Shown: positions 33,220 to 41,210 of the stretch, in pieces
Layout of the letters: the number at the start of each line of letters is the position of its first letter
Numbering within the stretch: position 1 is the stretch's first letter
From: an uncultured Collinsella sp.
GTDB lineage: Bacteria > Actinomycetota > Coriobacteriia > Coriobacteriales > Coriobacteriaceae
Length of the DNA: 42,895 bases
NCBI GenBank assembly: GCA_900762355.1
Contig: CAAFGE010000026.1
Location: forward strand, 1-42,895
Reading direction: 5' to 3'
The notes under the pieces: generated by a model
Seen by the model: the letters and a program-made list of their open reading frames with translations, nothing else
The model's database searches: none
Told to the model about the DNA's origin: nothing
Translations under genes and position numbers: made by a program

Positions 33220-33795
33220 ATGGCTGAGACTTCAAAACCGAGCCGCAGAAGGCGGAGTGCCGCGCCGGTCAACCGACGCACGACATCGGTGACGTGGGGC
33301 AAACACGCCTCGGGGTTTGATGGCTCGTTCAAGCGCACTAAATACGGTTATCCTTCGGCAAGCGCCCGCTTGGCCATGCAGGCAGAGTCCTCGCTGTGGG
33401 GCCGCAAACGCGTGGTGGGCTCAAAGCTCAAGCACGACGGAACGCTCGGTTACATCAGCCGCGGGGCGGCTCGCCGCAGTGGGCTCAATCCTGCTGGTTG
33501 GCATCGTTATGTGCCGATCGTGGCCGTCGTTGCAGTGATCGTCATCGCGCTCGCAGCGCTTGGCTACGCCGGCGGTGGCGCCAACTTGGACGCGGTGTTT
33601 AAATCGCCCGAGCTCGCGCATGCAGGCACAGAAGTTGTCGAGGGCGCTCAGACCCAGACGGGCGTTGCGCCCCAGCGCGGCATCGTCGCGGCGGCCTCCA
33701 CCATCGCCGACGCGCAAAAGGACGAGGACGAACAAGGCAGCGAAGTCGAAACGGCCCAGACGAACGAAACGACGACAACCGCGACGTCAATATAA
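33220..33795 (+). CDS. Hypothetical single-pass membrane protein
   Basis: A 191-residue protein I do not recognise. Residues 1-90 are very basic (KPSRRRRSAAPVNRR near the start) with Ser, Gly and aromatic residues. One hydrophobic segment, about residues 95-117 (YVPIVAVVAVIVIALAALGYAG), is followed by an acidic, Thr/Gln/Glu-rich tail (about 120-191) that would lie outside the cell by the positive-inside rule. The start is uncertain: GAGGG is only a few bases from the ATG at 33220, and an in-frame start exists at 33166. It begins 84 bases after the regulator gene, in the same direction, and may be co-transcribed with it. No function is proposed. Confidence 0.7.
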   Translation: MAETSKPSRRRRSAAPVNRRTTSVTWGKHASGFDGSFKRTKYGYPSASARLAMQAESSLWGRKRVVGSKLKHDGTLGYISRGAARRSGLNPAGWHRYVPIVAVVAVIVIALAALGYAGGGANLDAVFKSPELAHAGTEVVEGAQTQTGVAPQRGIVAAASTIADAQKDEDEQGSEVETAQTNETTTTATSI

Positions 33796-33801
33796 GGTGC
33801 G

Positions 33802-33847
33802 AGCGGGGTAGCTAAAATAGCCCCGTCCCAAATTAGCCACCCCCGCT
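33802..33847. terminator. Hairpin between convergent genes
   Basis: AGCGGGGTAGCTAA (33802-33815) pairs with TTAGCCACCCCCGCT (33833-33847) with one bulge and one wobble. An inner GGGG...CCCC pairing is also possible. It lies between the membrane protein gene and the convergent nitroreductase gene and probably ends both transcripts, though the T-tracts are poor. Confidence 0.55.
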
Positions 33848-33859
33848 GACGCTCCCGGG

Positions 33860-34381
33860 TTACCTTACGTAGATGATGTTGTCGCGGCGGGGTTTGGGCT
33901 CGGGTAGCGTGTCCTCGGCGTAGCCCAGAATGCAGTGACCGACACCGCGCAGGCTGCCGTCGGCGGGCAGGCCCCAGCTGGCCAACAGCTCCAGGCCCTC
34001 GGGCGAGTCAAAGACCTCATGCGCGCGGTGAATCCAGCACGAATCGACACCCAGTGCATAGGCGGCGTTGAGCAAGTTGCCCATGGCGAGCGAGCCGTCT
34101 TCCAGATGGGTGGGCACGCTGCGGTCAACCAGCACCACCACAACGGTCTTGGCACCGTAGAAGGGGTCGCCGTTGCTGCCCATGACCTGGGCGTTGAGCT
34201 GTGAGAGACGCTCGACGGTCGCGGGGTCGGTGACGGCGACAAACGTCACCGGCTGGCGGCCCATGCCGCTCGGTGCATATTGGCCGGCTTCGATAATACG
34301 TGCAAGCTTTTCAGCCTCGACGGGACGATCGCTGTAGTTGCGGCAGCTGCGGCGGTGAATGAGTGCTTCGATAGTCTCCAT
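33860..34381 (-). CDS. Nitroreductase-family protein
   Basis: A 173-residue flavin-dependent oxidoreductase-fold protein, short for the family. The N-terminal FMN-binding signature is ALIHRRSCRNYSDRPVE (two Arg and a Ser contacting the FMN phosphate). The AGQYAPSGMGRQPVTFVAV segment is the usual second FMN contact. The SLAMGNLLNAAYALGVDSCWIHRA helix and the end GHCILGYAED complete the pattern. Members reduce nitro compounds, quinones or other small oxidised molecules with NAD(P)H. The natural substrate here is not known. The ATG at 34381 has AAGGAG seven bases upstream; the longer in-frame start at 34477 is rejected. It is divergent from the 96-residue protein gene. Confidence 0.9.
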   Translation of the reverse strand: METIEALIHRRSCRNYSDRPVEAEKLARIIEAGQYAPSGMGRQPVTFVAVTDPATVERLSQLNAQVMGSNGDPFYGAKTVVVVLVDRSVPTHLEDGSLAMGNLLNAAYALGVDSCWIHRAHEVFDSPEGLELLASWGLPADGSLRGVGHCILGYAEDTLPEPKPRRDNIIYVR

Positions 34382-34527
34382 GGTGTCTCCTTGCGGTGGC
34401 GTTGCAGATGCCCCGTTCATACCCGTCGGGCTCAAACGATAGACGGTCAATTGCCCGGCCAAAAGGATAGATTCCAATTGGGAAAGTAGGTTTGCATAAA
34501 ATTACCTTCAGAATGTGACAAACAAAT

Positions 34528-34550
34528 GGGATGGTTAAACGTTTTATCCC
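34528..34550. promoter_or_regulatory. Operator-like palindrome with TTAAACGTTTTATCC
   Basis: GGGAT (34528-34532) and ATCCC (34546-34550) flank a centre TTAAACGTTTT with a CG middle, the usual layout of a LacI-family operator. Thirteen bases, AAACGTTTTATCC (34537-34549), recur exactly before ilvE at 41170-41182. It lies in the 294-base gap between the divergent nitroreductase and the 96-residue protein genes. Confidence 0.5.
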
Positions 34551-34675
34551 GTCTACCCTGCGGTTTTTTACCACTTGCCTAAATGACGAACGCATAACCT
34601 CTGATAAAGGTTTTACTAAAGGAGCACCAACGTTTATCAACGCGCCATGGTGGCGCCGGGCCAGGAGGTAACATC

Positions 34676-34966
34676 ATGTTCCAGGCTGGAGATGTCGTCG
34701 AGACCGATTTCGAAGGATTTCTGAAGCTGCTGCGTTCCAAGACGCGCGCTTTCGTGTCGATCAACGATCACGAGTACTACATCACGCACACCGATGGCTA
34801 TTGGCGTGTTCAGGATTGCGAGGCCCTCAACGACAAGGGCCACTTTACTGACTGCTCCGAGCTGGTCAACACGGTCTGCGAGGTCGTCGAGCTGCCGTGG
34901 ATTGCCGGCAAGAGCCTGCATGACAGCTTCTCGGGCGCTACGGTCTATGAGGCCGTCGCCGCCTAA
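34676..34966 (+). CDS. Small hypothetical protein
   Basis: A 96-residue cytoplasmic-looking protein of mixed composition that I cannot assign to a family. It starts MFQAGDVVETDFEGFLKLLR, has an aromatic stretch HEYYITHTDGYWRVQD and two Cys (about residues 48 and 60). The reading frame is well supported: a perfect AGGAGGT lies eight bases before the ATG, codon use matches its neighbours, and a terminator follows at 34993. It is a single gene under the divergent control region that holds the TTAAACGTTTTATCC site. The strong translation signal suggests high expression. Confidence 0.8.
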   Translation: MFQAGDVVETDFEGFLKLLRSKTRAFVSINDHEYYITHTDGYWRVQDCEALNDKGHFTDCSELVNTVCEVVELPWIAGKSLHDSFSGATVYEAVAA

Positions 34967-34992
34967 CAGGCAATAAAACCCGATTTTCACGC

Positions 34993-35028
34993 GACCGCTG
35001 GCGCCGCCCCCGCGCCGGCGGTCTTTTT
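34993..35028 (+). terminator. Intrinsic terminator after the 96-residue protein gene
   Basis: Stem GACCGCTGGCG (34993-35003) with CGCCGGCGGTC (35013-35023), one wobble pair, followed by TTTTTCT. Confidence 0.9.
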
Positions 35029-35071
35029 CTGCCGATAGGCCATAAAAGTGCACGCATTTGCGGAGAGCTTG

Positions 35072-35129
35072 TTGACGATAGTCAAAACTCGGACTAATCT
35101 AGAGACATAAAATTGGTCAAAAATCGGAC
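35072..35129 (+). promoter_or_regulatory. Promoter and operator pair of the MarR-ABC exporter operon
   Basis: TTGACG (35072-35077) and TAATCT (35095-35100), 17 bases apart, form a good promoter. The palindrome TTGAC-GATA-GTCAA (35072-35085) covers the -35. The 14-base sequence GTCAAAACTCGGAC (35081-35094) fills most of the spacer and is repeated with one change at 35116-35129 (GTCAAAAATCGGAC), downstream of the -10. Binding of the MarR protein encoded next to both copies would block its own operon. Confidence 0.7.
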
Positions 35130-35147
35130 AATCGAATGGTGGGATAG

Positions 35148-35648
35148 ATGAATAGTGCGGTTACGCTGGTCGACTTCGACCGGTTGCTCAATGGACTCGA
35201 CCATATCTATTCGGAGTTCTCGCGCGCCTGCGGTCTTTCGGACTGCGCTTACTGGATGCTCGTCGATACCAGTACGGCGGGCGGCAGTATTGCCGTAAGC
35301 CGTCTGACAAGCGAATGGTTCTACAGCAAGCAGACCATCAACTCGGCAATTAAAACCTTGAAGGCGCGGGGTTTCGCAACGTTGGAGTTTGCCGAGGGCA
35401 GTCGCAAGAATAAGGTTGTGAGCCTGACCGAAGCGGGCATGCGGTTTGCCGAGCGTTATGCGCTGCCGGCACTCAAGGCCGAGCAGCGAGCCTTTGGCGC
35501 GCTTGAGCCGTGTGAGCAACGCGAAATCATGCGCCTAATCGGAAAATTTTCCCATGCGCTCGGCGATGAGTGCGATGCCTTTAAGCAGCATATCGCTGCC
35601 GAGAGCCAGGCCGAGAATCAAGGTGAGGGGGAGTCGTGCGACTCTTAA
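35148..35648 (+). CDS. MarR-family transcriptional regulator
   Basis: A 166-residue winged-helix regulator. The DNA-recognition part is about residues 48-95: GGSIAVSRLTSEWFYSKQTINSAIKTLKARGFATLEFAEGSRKNKVVSLTEAG, broken here only for reading, matches the MarR helix-turn-helix and wing with the conserved Asp/Arg replaced by Gly-Ser-Arg. Helices at both ends would form the dimer interface and the ligand pocket. It is the first gene of an operon with two ABC exporter genes: its last 13 bases overlap the first exporter gene. This is the usual layout for a drug- or metabolite-responsive repressor that controls its own efflux pump. Repeated sites at its promoter support autoregulation. Confidence 0.9.
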   Translation: MNSAVTLVDFDRLLNGLDHIYSEFSRACGLSDCAYWMLVDTSTAGGSIAVSRLTSEWFYSKQTINSAIKTLKARGFATLEFAEGSRKNKVVSLTEAGMRFAERYALPALKAEQRAFGALEPCEQREIMRLIGKFSHALGDECDAFKQHIAAESQAENQGEGESCDS

Positions 35649-37372
35649 TGAGGTTTATGAAGCCGTATCGCAGACTTGTCGCGGTGACGTTGTTGGTGCT
35701 GCTAATCGACAACGTCGGCACACTGCTGGTGCCCACGATGTTGGCGAACATGGTCAACACCGGTATCACCACGGGCGATGTCGACTACATTTTGCGCAAC
35801 GGTCTCTACATGCTTATCGCGACCGGCATGGCCAGCGGCGGCGCGGTGTTGGGCTGCTATCTTTCGGCGCGCCTGGCCGCCAACGTGGCCTGCGATATCC
35901 GCAATGCCGTCTACGACAAGTCGCTCGAGCTGTCTGCCAGTGACTTTGAGCGCTTTGGCACGGGTTCGATGATCACGCGCTCGCTCAACGACATCAACGT
36001 GATTCAGCAGGCGATTCTGCAGACCATTCAGCTGGTGCTGCCGGTGCCGTTCCTGGCGGTGGCAGGCATCATCTTCGCCTGGCTCATCGATCCGGCCATG
36101 GGCATGCTTCTGGGCGTCGTGGTTGCGATCGTGCTGGTTGCGGCGGTCTTTACGGTTGCCAACGCGGCTCCGATTTTTATGCGCTTGCAGAGCTTTATCG
36201 ACCGCATGAACGTGGTGCTGCGCGAAAACATCGTGGGCGTGCGCGTCATCCGTGCGTTTAACAAGGAGCGTCGTGAGGAACAGCGCCTGGACGAGGTGTT
36301 TAGCGACTACGCCGCCAACGCCATAAAAGTCAACCATCTGTTTGTGGGCCTCGACAGCTCCACCTTCTTTCTGATGAATATCGCCGAGGTGGCGGTACTG
36401 TGGGTGGGCGGCAACCGCGTGGGCGCCCATGCCATGCAGATCGCGAGCATCTCGGCGGTGCTGGAGTACGCGCTTCTGATCCTGTTCTTTGTGATGATGG
36501 CCCAGATGGTGGCGCTGACGCTTCCGCGTGCCGTCGCATGTCTGAACCGCGCACAGCAGGTGCTGGAGATTAAGCCGAGCATCGTCGATGGCCAGCGTAC
36601 GCTCGATGCGGCCGCGTCCGACTCAAAGGACGGGGCCGATGCGGTCGCCGTGTTCGATCACATGTCGTTTCGCTTTGTCGATGCCGACGAGGACACCCTG
36701 TGCGACCTGAGCTTTGCCTGTCGTCGCGGGCAGACCACCGCGATCGTGGGCTCGACCGGTTCGGGTAAGTCGACGGTGGCAAAGCTCTTGCTGCGTTTTC
36801 ACGATGCCACGAAGGGCGCCATTCGCCTGGACGGTGTTGACCTGCGCGACCTTTCGCAAGACGAGATTCGCGGGCGCATTGCCTATGTGCCGCAGAAGGC
36901 GTGGCTGTTCTCGGGCACCGTGGCAAGCAATCTGCGCTTTGGCAACGAGGACGCGACCGAGGCGGACATGCTTCATGCGCTGCAGGTTGCCCAGAGCACC
37001 TTTGTGCTCGATCAACCGCAGGGGCTCGATACCCCGGTGGCTCAGGGCGGTACGAACTTCTCGGGTGGTCAGCGTCAACGTCTGGCCATTGCCCGTGCGC
37101 TCATGAAGCGTGCCGACCTGTATATCTTCGACGACAGTTTTTCGGCCCTGGACTTTAAGACCGACGCGGCCCTGCGCCACGCGCTGCAGGACGAGACGCG
37201 CGATGCTGCGGTGCTTATCATCGCGCAGCGCATCTCGACCATTCTGCACGCCGATCAGATTGTGGTGCTCAAGGACGGCGAGGTCGTGGGCTTGGGCACG
37301 CACGACGAGCTTATGGAAACCTGCGAGGTGTATCGCGCTATCGCGGAATCGCAGATGAAGGGAGGTGAGTAG
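35636..37372 (+). CDS. ABC exporter half-transporter, subunit A (degenerate Walker B)
   Basis: A 578-residue half-transporter of the type IV exporter kind, with six membrane segments (about residues 1-310) followed by an ATPase domain. Walker A GSTGSGKST is at 372-380 and the signature FSGGQ at 475-479. The Walker B is YIFDDSFSALD, with D500 where the catalytic Glu should be. This makes one ATP site non-catalytic, the hallmark of one half of a heterodimeric exporter such as TM287/288 or BmrCD. The GTG start at 35636 has GAGGGGG five bases upstream; the ATG at 35648 is too far from it. The start overlaps the MarR gene, and the second subunit follows after one base. Confidence 0.93.
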   Translation: MRLLMRFMKPYRRLVAVTLLVLLIDNVGTLLVPTMLANMVNTGITTGDVDYILRNGLYMLIATGMASGGAVLGCYLSARLAANVACDIRNAVYDKSLELSASDFERFGTGSMITRSLNDINVIQQAILQTIQLVLPVPFLAVAGIIFAWLIDPAMGMLLGVVVAIVLVAAVFTVANAAPIFMRLQSFIDRMNVVLRENIVGVRVIRAFNKERREEQRLDEVFSDYAANAIKVNHLFVGLDSSTFFLMNIAEVAVLWVGGNRVGAHAMQIASISAVLEYALLILFFVMMAQMVALTLPRAVACLNRAQQVLEIKPSIVDGQRTLDAAASDSKDGADAVAVFDHMSFRFVDADEDTLCDLSFACRRGQTTAIVGSTGSGKSTVAKLLLRFHDATKGAIRLDGVDLRDLSQDEIRGRIAYVPQKAWLFSGTVASNLRFGNEDATEADMLHALQVAQSTFVLDQPQGLDTPVAQGGTNFSGGQRQRLAIARALMKRADLYIFDDSFSALDFKTDAALRHALQDETRDAAVLIIAQRISTILHADQIVVLKDGEVVGLGTHDELMETCEVYRAIAESQMKGGE

Positions 37373-37373
37373 C

Positions 37374-39380
37374 ATGACCGAGGAGCTCAAGAAGCAAGGC
37401 GACATTGATGAGGGCATGGCTGCAGAAGCGGTTGAGCAGGTGGTTGCCGCGACACCCGATCTGGACGAGGCGGCCAAGGCTGCGGCCGAGCGTGAGGCTC
37501 GCCGCCAGGCGCTGTACGAGGAAAACGAACGTGCCGAGGACGAGCGCGCCCGCGCCGAGGCGGAGCGCATGCGCGATGTGGGCGATGAAGACGAGGACGA
37601 GACGCCCCGTAACACTTGGGCGACTGTGCGCCGCCTGTGGAGCGAAGCCGCCGGCGACCACTGGCGCTTCTACATTGTGTTTGCAAGCATTGTCTTCTAT
37701 GTCATCTTTAACACGGCGGCTCCGGCCTACAGTGCCCGCGTTATCGATGAGCTGTGGGGGCACATGAAGGTGGCATTTGCCAACAACACCACCTTTAGCA
37801 TCACTTGGGAGCATTGCGGCAGGACCATCTTTATTTACTTTATGATCTGGACGGCAGCCGCCTCGTTCTATGCGCTGCAGAGCTTTTTGATGTCGAGCGT
37901 TGCCGAGCGCCTTAACCTGCGTCTGCGCAACCGTATCGCGCAAAAGCTCAACCGTCTGCCGCTCTCCTATTTTGATGCGCACCGCCCCGGCGAAGTGGTC
38001 AGCCGCGCGACCAACGACCTGGATAAGATGTCCGAGAGCATGCAGCGCGGCCTGTTGCAGCTGCTGGTGTCAATCGGTACGGTATTGGGTGCCGTGGGCG
38101 TGATGTTTGTGTTTAGCGTGCCGCTTACGCTGGTGTTTTTGTTCTTTACGGCAATATCGCTGCTCATGACCAAAGTGGTCTCGGCGCGCACGCATGCCGT
38201 AACGGGCGAGCGCCAGGAGTGGGTGTCCAAGATCACGAGCGCGGTTGAGGAGGGCTACTCGGGCCGTCTGGTAATCCGCGCGTTTAATCGCGAGCACCAG
38301 AGCTCTGCCGAAGTGCACGAGGCGTCCGCCGAGCTGGCACGTGTGAGCACCAAGGCCGACTTTATGATCAATGCCGTTGGTCCCGCGGTGCGTTTTATTG
38401 GACGCCTGGCTCAAATTGTGATTGCGCTGGTGGGCTGCAGCATGCTGGTAGCCGGCCACATGACCGTTGGTGTGTTCCAGGCGTTCTTCCAGTTTATTTA
38501 CGAAGCGTCCGAGCCCATGACGCAGCTGTCGTTTACCTTTAACTCGCTGCAGAGCGCGCTGGCGAGCGCGGAGCGCGTGTTCGACCTGCTCGATGAGCCC
38601 GAGATGGTAGCCGATCCGCTGCCGGGTGACGCCGCCAAGCTGCCGGGCCGCGTAGAGGGCCGTGTTGCCTTTGAGCATGTGCGCTTTGGGTATACGCCCG
38701 AAAAGCCGCTCATGCGCGACGTCTCGTTTACCGCCGAGCCGGGCCAGAAGATTGCCGTGGTGGGCACTACGGGCGCGGGCAAAACCACGCTCATCAACCT
38801 GCTCATGCGCTTTTACGAGATCGACGGCGGCCGCATTACGCTCGACGGTGTGGATACGCGCCTCATGAACCGCGGCGAGCTACGTCAGCAGTTTGGCATG
38901 GTGCTGCAGGACGCCTGGCTGTTTGACGGCACGATTGCCGAAAACATCGCTTACGGCTGCCCCGAGGCAACGCGCGACGAAATTGTGGCCGCCGCTCGTG
39001 CCGCGCAGGTCGACTTCTTTGTGCGCACCATGCCGCAGGGCTACGACACGCGCGTGGCCAACGATGCCGAGAGCATCAGCCAGGGCCAGCGTCAGCTGCT
39101 GACCATCGCACGCGTGCTGCTCAACAACCCGGCGATTCTCATCCTGGACGAGGCGACCTCAAGCGTGGATACGCGTACCGAGCTTGCCATCGGTCGTGCC
39201 ATGGACGCGCTCATGCGCGGGCGCACGAGCTTTGTGATCGCACATCGCCTGTCGACGATCGTGGATGCCGACCTGATCCTGGTCATGGACCACGGCAACA
39301 TTATCGAGCAGGGTACGCATAAGGAGCTGCTCGCAGCCGAGGGTGCCTACGCCGACCTCTATCTGAGCCAGTTCGCCTAA
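37374..39380 (+). CDS. ABC exporter half-transporter, subunit B (degenerate signature motif)
   Basis: A 668-residue partner of the upstream subunit. An unusual N-terminal extension of about 85 residues, highly charged and Ala/Glu/Arg-rich, is predicted to be helical or coiled coil and lies before the first membrane segment. The membrane domain (about 95-400) and ATPase domain follow: Walker A GTTGAGKTT from residue 464, Walker B LILDEATSSVD with the catalytic E593 intact, but the signature is ISQGQ instead of LSGGQ. This fits subunit A exactly: one consensus and one degenerate ATP site. AAGGGAGG precedes the ATG at 37374. The exported compound is unknown; drugs, peptides and lipids are all possible. 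Confidence 0.93.
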   Translation: MTEELKKQGDIDEGMAAEAVEQVVAATPDLDEAAKAAAEREARRQALYEENERAEDERARAEAERMRDVGDEDEDETPRNTWATVRRLWSEAAGDHWRFYIVFASIVFYVIFNTAAPAYSARVIDELWGHMKVAFANNTTFSITWEHCGRTIFIYFMIWTAAASFYALQSFLMSSVAERLNLRLRNRIAQKLNRLPLSYFDAHRPGEVVSRATNDLDKMSESMQRGLLQLLVSIGTVLGAVGVMFVFSVPLTLVFLFFTAISLLMTKVVSARTHAVTGERQEWVSKITSAVEEGYSGRLVIRAFNREHQSSAEVHEASAELARVSTKADFMINAVGPAVRFIGRLAQIVIALVGCSMLVAGHMTVGVFQAFFQFIYEASEPMTQLSFTFNSLQSALASAERVFDLLDEPEMVADPLPGDAAKLPGRVEGRVAFEHVRFGYTPEKPLMRDVSFTAEPGQKIAVVGTTGAGKTTLINLLMRFYEIDGGRITLDGVDTRLMNRGELRQQFGMVLQDAWLFDGTIAENIAYGCPEATRDEIVAAARAAQVDFFVRTMPQGYDTRVANDAESISQGQRQLLTIARVLLNNPAILILDEATSSVDTRTELAIGRAMDALMRGRTSFVIAHRLSTIVDADLILVMDHGNIIEQGTHKELLAAEGAYADLYLSQFA

Positions 39381-39417
39381 GGTGGCAAGGGGGCAGCCTC
39401 TTTGTCACATCGAAAAG

Positions 39418-39454
39418 AAGGCGCGCCGGGGATGAACTCCCTGGTGCGCCTTTT
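39418..39454 (+). terminator. Intrinsic terminator after the exporter operon
   Basis: Stem AAGGCGCGCC (39418-39427) with GGTGCGCCTT (39443-39452), one wobble pair, with inner GGG/CCC pairing and a TTTT tail. It lies before the convergent cysE. Confidence 0.85.
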
Positions 39455-39491
39455 GCGTTGATGCCGATGCCGTTTTGTGTCGCTTGCGTTC

Positions 39492-40196
39492 CTAGCGTTC
39501 GTCCACGAGCTTTGCGACGAGGGCTTTGAGCTCGGCCACCTCTCGCTCGAGTTCCTTGACGCGGCGGGCGTTCTCGGTGATGCCCTGGCGGTTGAGGGCA
39601 CTCTGCTCGGCGGCGTCATCGGGCATGTACTCGCGATGCTGCTTGGCGTCGAAACTCTCCTCGAACACACGGCAGCCGTTGCGCTTGATGATGCGTCCCG
39701 GCACGCCCACGACGGTGCAGTTGTCGGGCACGTCCTTGACGACAACCGAGTTGCCGCCGATTTTGACGTTGTTGCCGATGCGAATGTTGCCGAGCACCTT
39801 GGCGCCCGTGCCCACGGTGACGTTGTTGCCCAGGGTGGGGTGGCGCTTGCCGGTCTCGTTGCCGGTGCCTCCGAGCGTGACGCCCTGATAGAGCACGCAG
39901 TTGTCGCCCACAATGGTGGTCTCGCCGATGACGACGCCCATGGCGTGGTCGATAAAGAAGTGCTTGCCGATCTGTGCGGCGGGATGAATCTCGACGCCGG
40001 TGATATGACGGGTGATTTGCGAGAGCACGCGGGCGAGCGAGCGATGTCCATGCTCCCACAGCCAGTGCTCGGGCACGTGGTTCCACTTGGCGTGCAGGCC
40101 AGGATAGGAAAGGAAGATGACCAGACCGTTTTGCGCGGCGGGGTCCTGCGCTTGGACGGTCTTGATGTCCTCGCGAATGGTATTGATAAAGCTCAC
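39492..40196 (-). CDS. cysE: Serine O-acetyltransferase
   Basis: CysE transfers acetyl from acetyl-CoA to serine, giving O-acetylserine for cysteine synthesis. The 234-residue protein is of the shorter Gram-positive/EpsC type: an N-terminal helical part (REDIKTVQAQDPAA, PGLHAKWNH) then a left-handed beta-helix of hexapeptide repeats. The catalytic region is FIDHAMGVVIGETTIVGDNCVLYQGVTLGGTG, with conserved His and Asp. The C-terminal ~50 residues are charged and likely coiled coil (RRVKELEREVAELKALVAKL), an extension beyond the core enzyme. The GTG at 40196 is chosen because AAGGGAGG lies seven bases upstream and the protein then begins MSFINTIREDIK like its relatives; ATG-type starts further out are rejected. 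cysK is not in the window. Confidence 0.93.
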   Translation of the reverse strand: MSFINTIREDIKTVQAQDPAAQNGLVIFLSYPGLHAKWNHVPEHWLWEHGHRSLARVLSQITRHITGVEIHPAAQIGKHFFIDHAMGVVIGETTIVGDNCVLYQGVTLGGTGNETGKRHPTLGNNVTVGTGAKVLGNIRIGNNVKIGGNSVVVKDVPDNCTVVGVPGRIIKRNGCRVFEESFDAKQHREYMPDDAAEQSALNRQGITENARRVKELEREVAELKALVAKLVDER

Positions 40197-40419
40197 CGGC
40201 CGCCCTCCCTTAGCGCCATGGCAATGCGATTCAATAAAGTATAGCGATTCGCTAGGGATTAGGAAGGACAATCTTGGCGGCATTGCGCGACAGGTGTCAG
40301 TTATGCAAACTTGCTGGTAATGGAGTCATGCTTTTGTGGGGTTGCGCACGAGGGGACGCCGCAACCGTATACTGGTCAACTTGGACGTATCCGCGCCCAC
40401 AACTGAGAGGTTTTACTTC
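40197..40419. promoter_or_regulatory. Divergent region between cysE and the DedA gene
   Basis: The 223-base gap holds a hairpin GGTTGCG / CGCAACC near 40340-40366 and a TATACT -10 box (40368-40373) for the DedA gene, with no good -35 at the right distance. I saw no T-box or other known riboswitch for cysE. Confidence 0.35.
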
Positions 40420-41067
40420 ATGGGTTTCATTAATTTTATCGCCGAGCTGCTCAAAGACCCGCGCACCGCGATTGCCAGCTGGATCGCCGCCGGCCCGCTT
40501 ATGGCCTACGGCTGCGTGTTCCTGATCATCTTTATCGAGACGGGCGTGGTGTTCTTCCCGTTCCTTCCCGGTGATTCGCTGCTGTTCGCCTCGGGTTTCT
40601 TTGCCCACAATGGCGGCTTTAACATTGTGGCGCTTCTGGCCACCGCGTGGACCGCCGCCATTTTGGGCGATCAGTGCAACTTTATGATTGGTCACTTCTT
40701 TGGCAAAAAGATCATCGCCTCGGGCAAGGTAAAGGCCATGACGCCCGAGCGCATTAAAAAGTCCGAGGACTTCTTGGACAAGTGGGGCCACCTGGCCATC
40801 TTCCTGGGCCGCTTCTTTCCGTTTATCCGCACCTTCGTGCCCTTTATCGCCGGCATGGGCGGCATGCACTGGCGCAACTTTGTCATCTTTAACGTGCTGG
40901 GCGGCATTACCTGGTCGACGCTCTTTACACTGCTGGGCTACTTCTTTGGAGGCATCCCCTTTGTGCAGGAGCACTTTGAGCTGCTAATCGTTGGCATCGT
41001 TGCCGTGTCGATCATCCCGACCGTGGTCGGTCTGGTTAAGGCTAAGCTCGGTAAAAAGAATGCCTAG
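40420..41067 (+). CDS. DedA-family membrane protein
   Basis: A 215-residue inner-membrane protein of the DedA (VTT/SNARE-associated) family, which includes lipid carriers and flippases such as UptA and proteins needed for membrane-potential maintenance. Hydrophobic segments occur at about residues 22-48, 55-80, 125-150, 155-175 and 185-205. The hallmark stretch is FFPFLPGDSLLFASGFF near the N-terminus and FLGRFFPFIRTFVPFIAGMGGM with the conserved Gly-Arg-Phe-x-Pro and Arg. The ATG at 40420 is set by GAGAGG about seven bases upstream and by homology length; an in-frame start 28 codons earlier is rejected. Its exact substrate (undecaprenyl phosphate, phosphatidylethanolamine or other) cannot be read. 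Confidence 0.92.
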   Translation: MGFINFIAELLKDPRTAIASWIAAGPLMAYGCVFLIIFIETGVVFFPFLPGDSLLFASGFFAHNGGFNIVALLATAWTAAILGDQCNFMIGHFFGKKIIASGKVKAMTPERIKKSEDFLDKWGHLAIFLGRFFPFIRTFVPFIAGMGGMHWRNFVIFNVLGGITWSTLFTLLGYFFGGIPFVQEHFELLIVGIVAVSIIPTVVGLVKAKLGKKNA

Positions 41068-41095
41068 TCCGAGCTTGTTTTCGGACGTTAATTCC

Positions 41096-41131
41096 AAGGC
41101 CCGTCATCGGATTCGATGGCGGGCCTTTTGT
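41096..41131 (+). terminator. Intrinsic terminator after the DedA gene
   Basis: Stem AAGGCCCGTCATCG (41096-41109) with CGATGGCGGGCCTT (41114-41127), one wobble pair, followed by TTG. Confidence 0.9.
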
Positions 41132-41168
41132 GTTGAAGGCAAATGAAAATACTTTACTTAGTTAAAGA

Positions 41169-41203
41169 AAAACGTTTTATCCAGGGCGCGCGGGGAGTAC
41201 AAT
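41169..41203 (+). promoter_or_regulatory. ilvE promoter with AAAACGTTTT operator
   Basis: TACAAT (-10, 41198-41203) lies 17 bases after TTTTAT (a poor -35, 41175-41180). The perfect palindrome AAAACGTTTT (41169-41178) overlaps the -35. Thirteen bases, AAACGTTTTATCC, are identical to 34537-34549. Transcription would start at about 41210-41211, at the A of an ATG. Confidence 0.55.
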
Positions 41204-41210
41204 CACCTGC

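Noticed and set aside
40197..40419. Cysteine T-box or other riboswitch upstream of cysE
   Set aside because: The 223-base gap shows only one short hairpin on the DedA side and no T-box sequence on the cysE strand.
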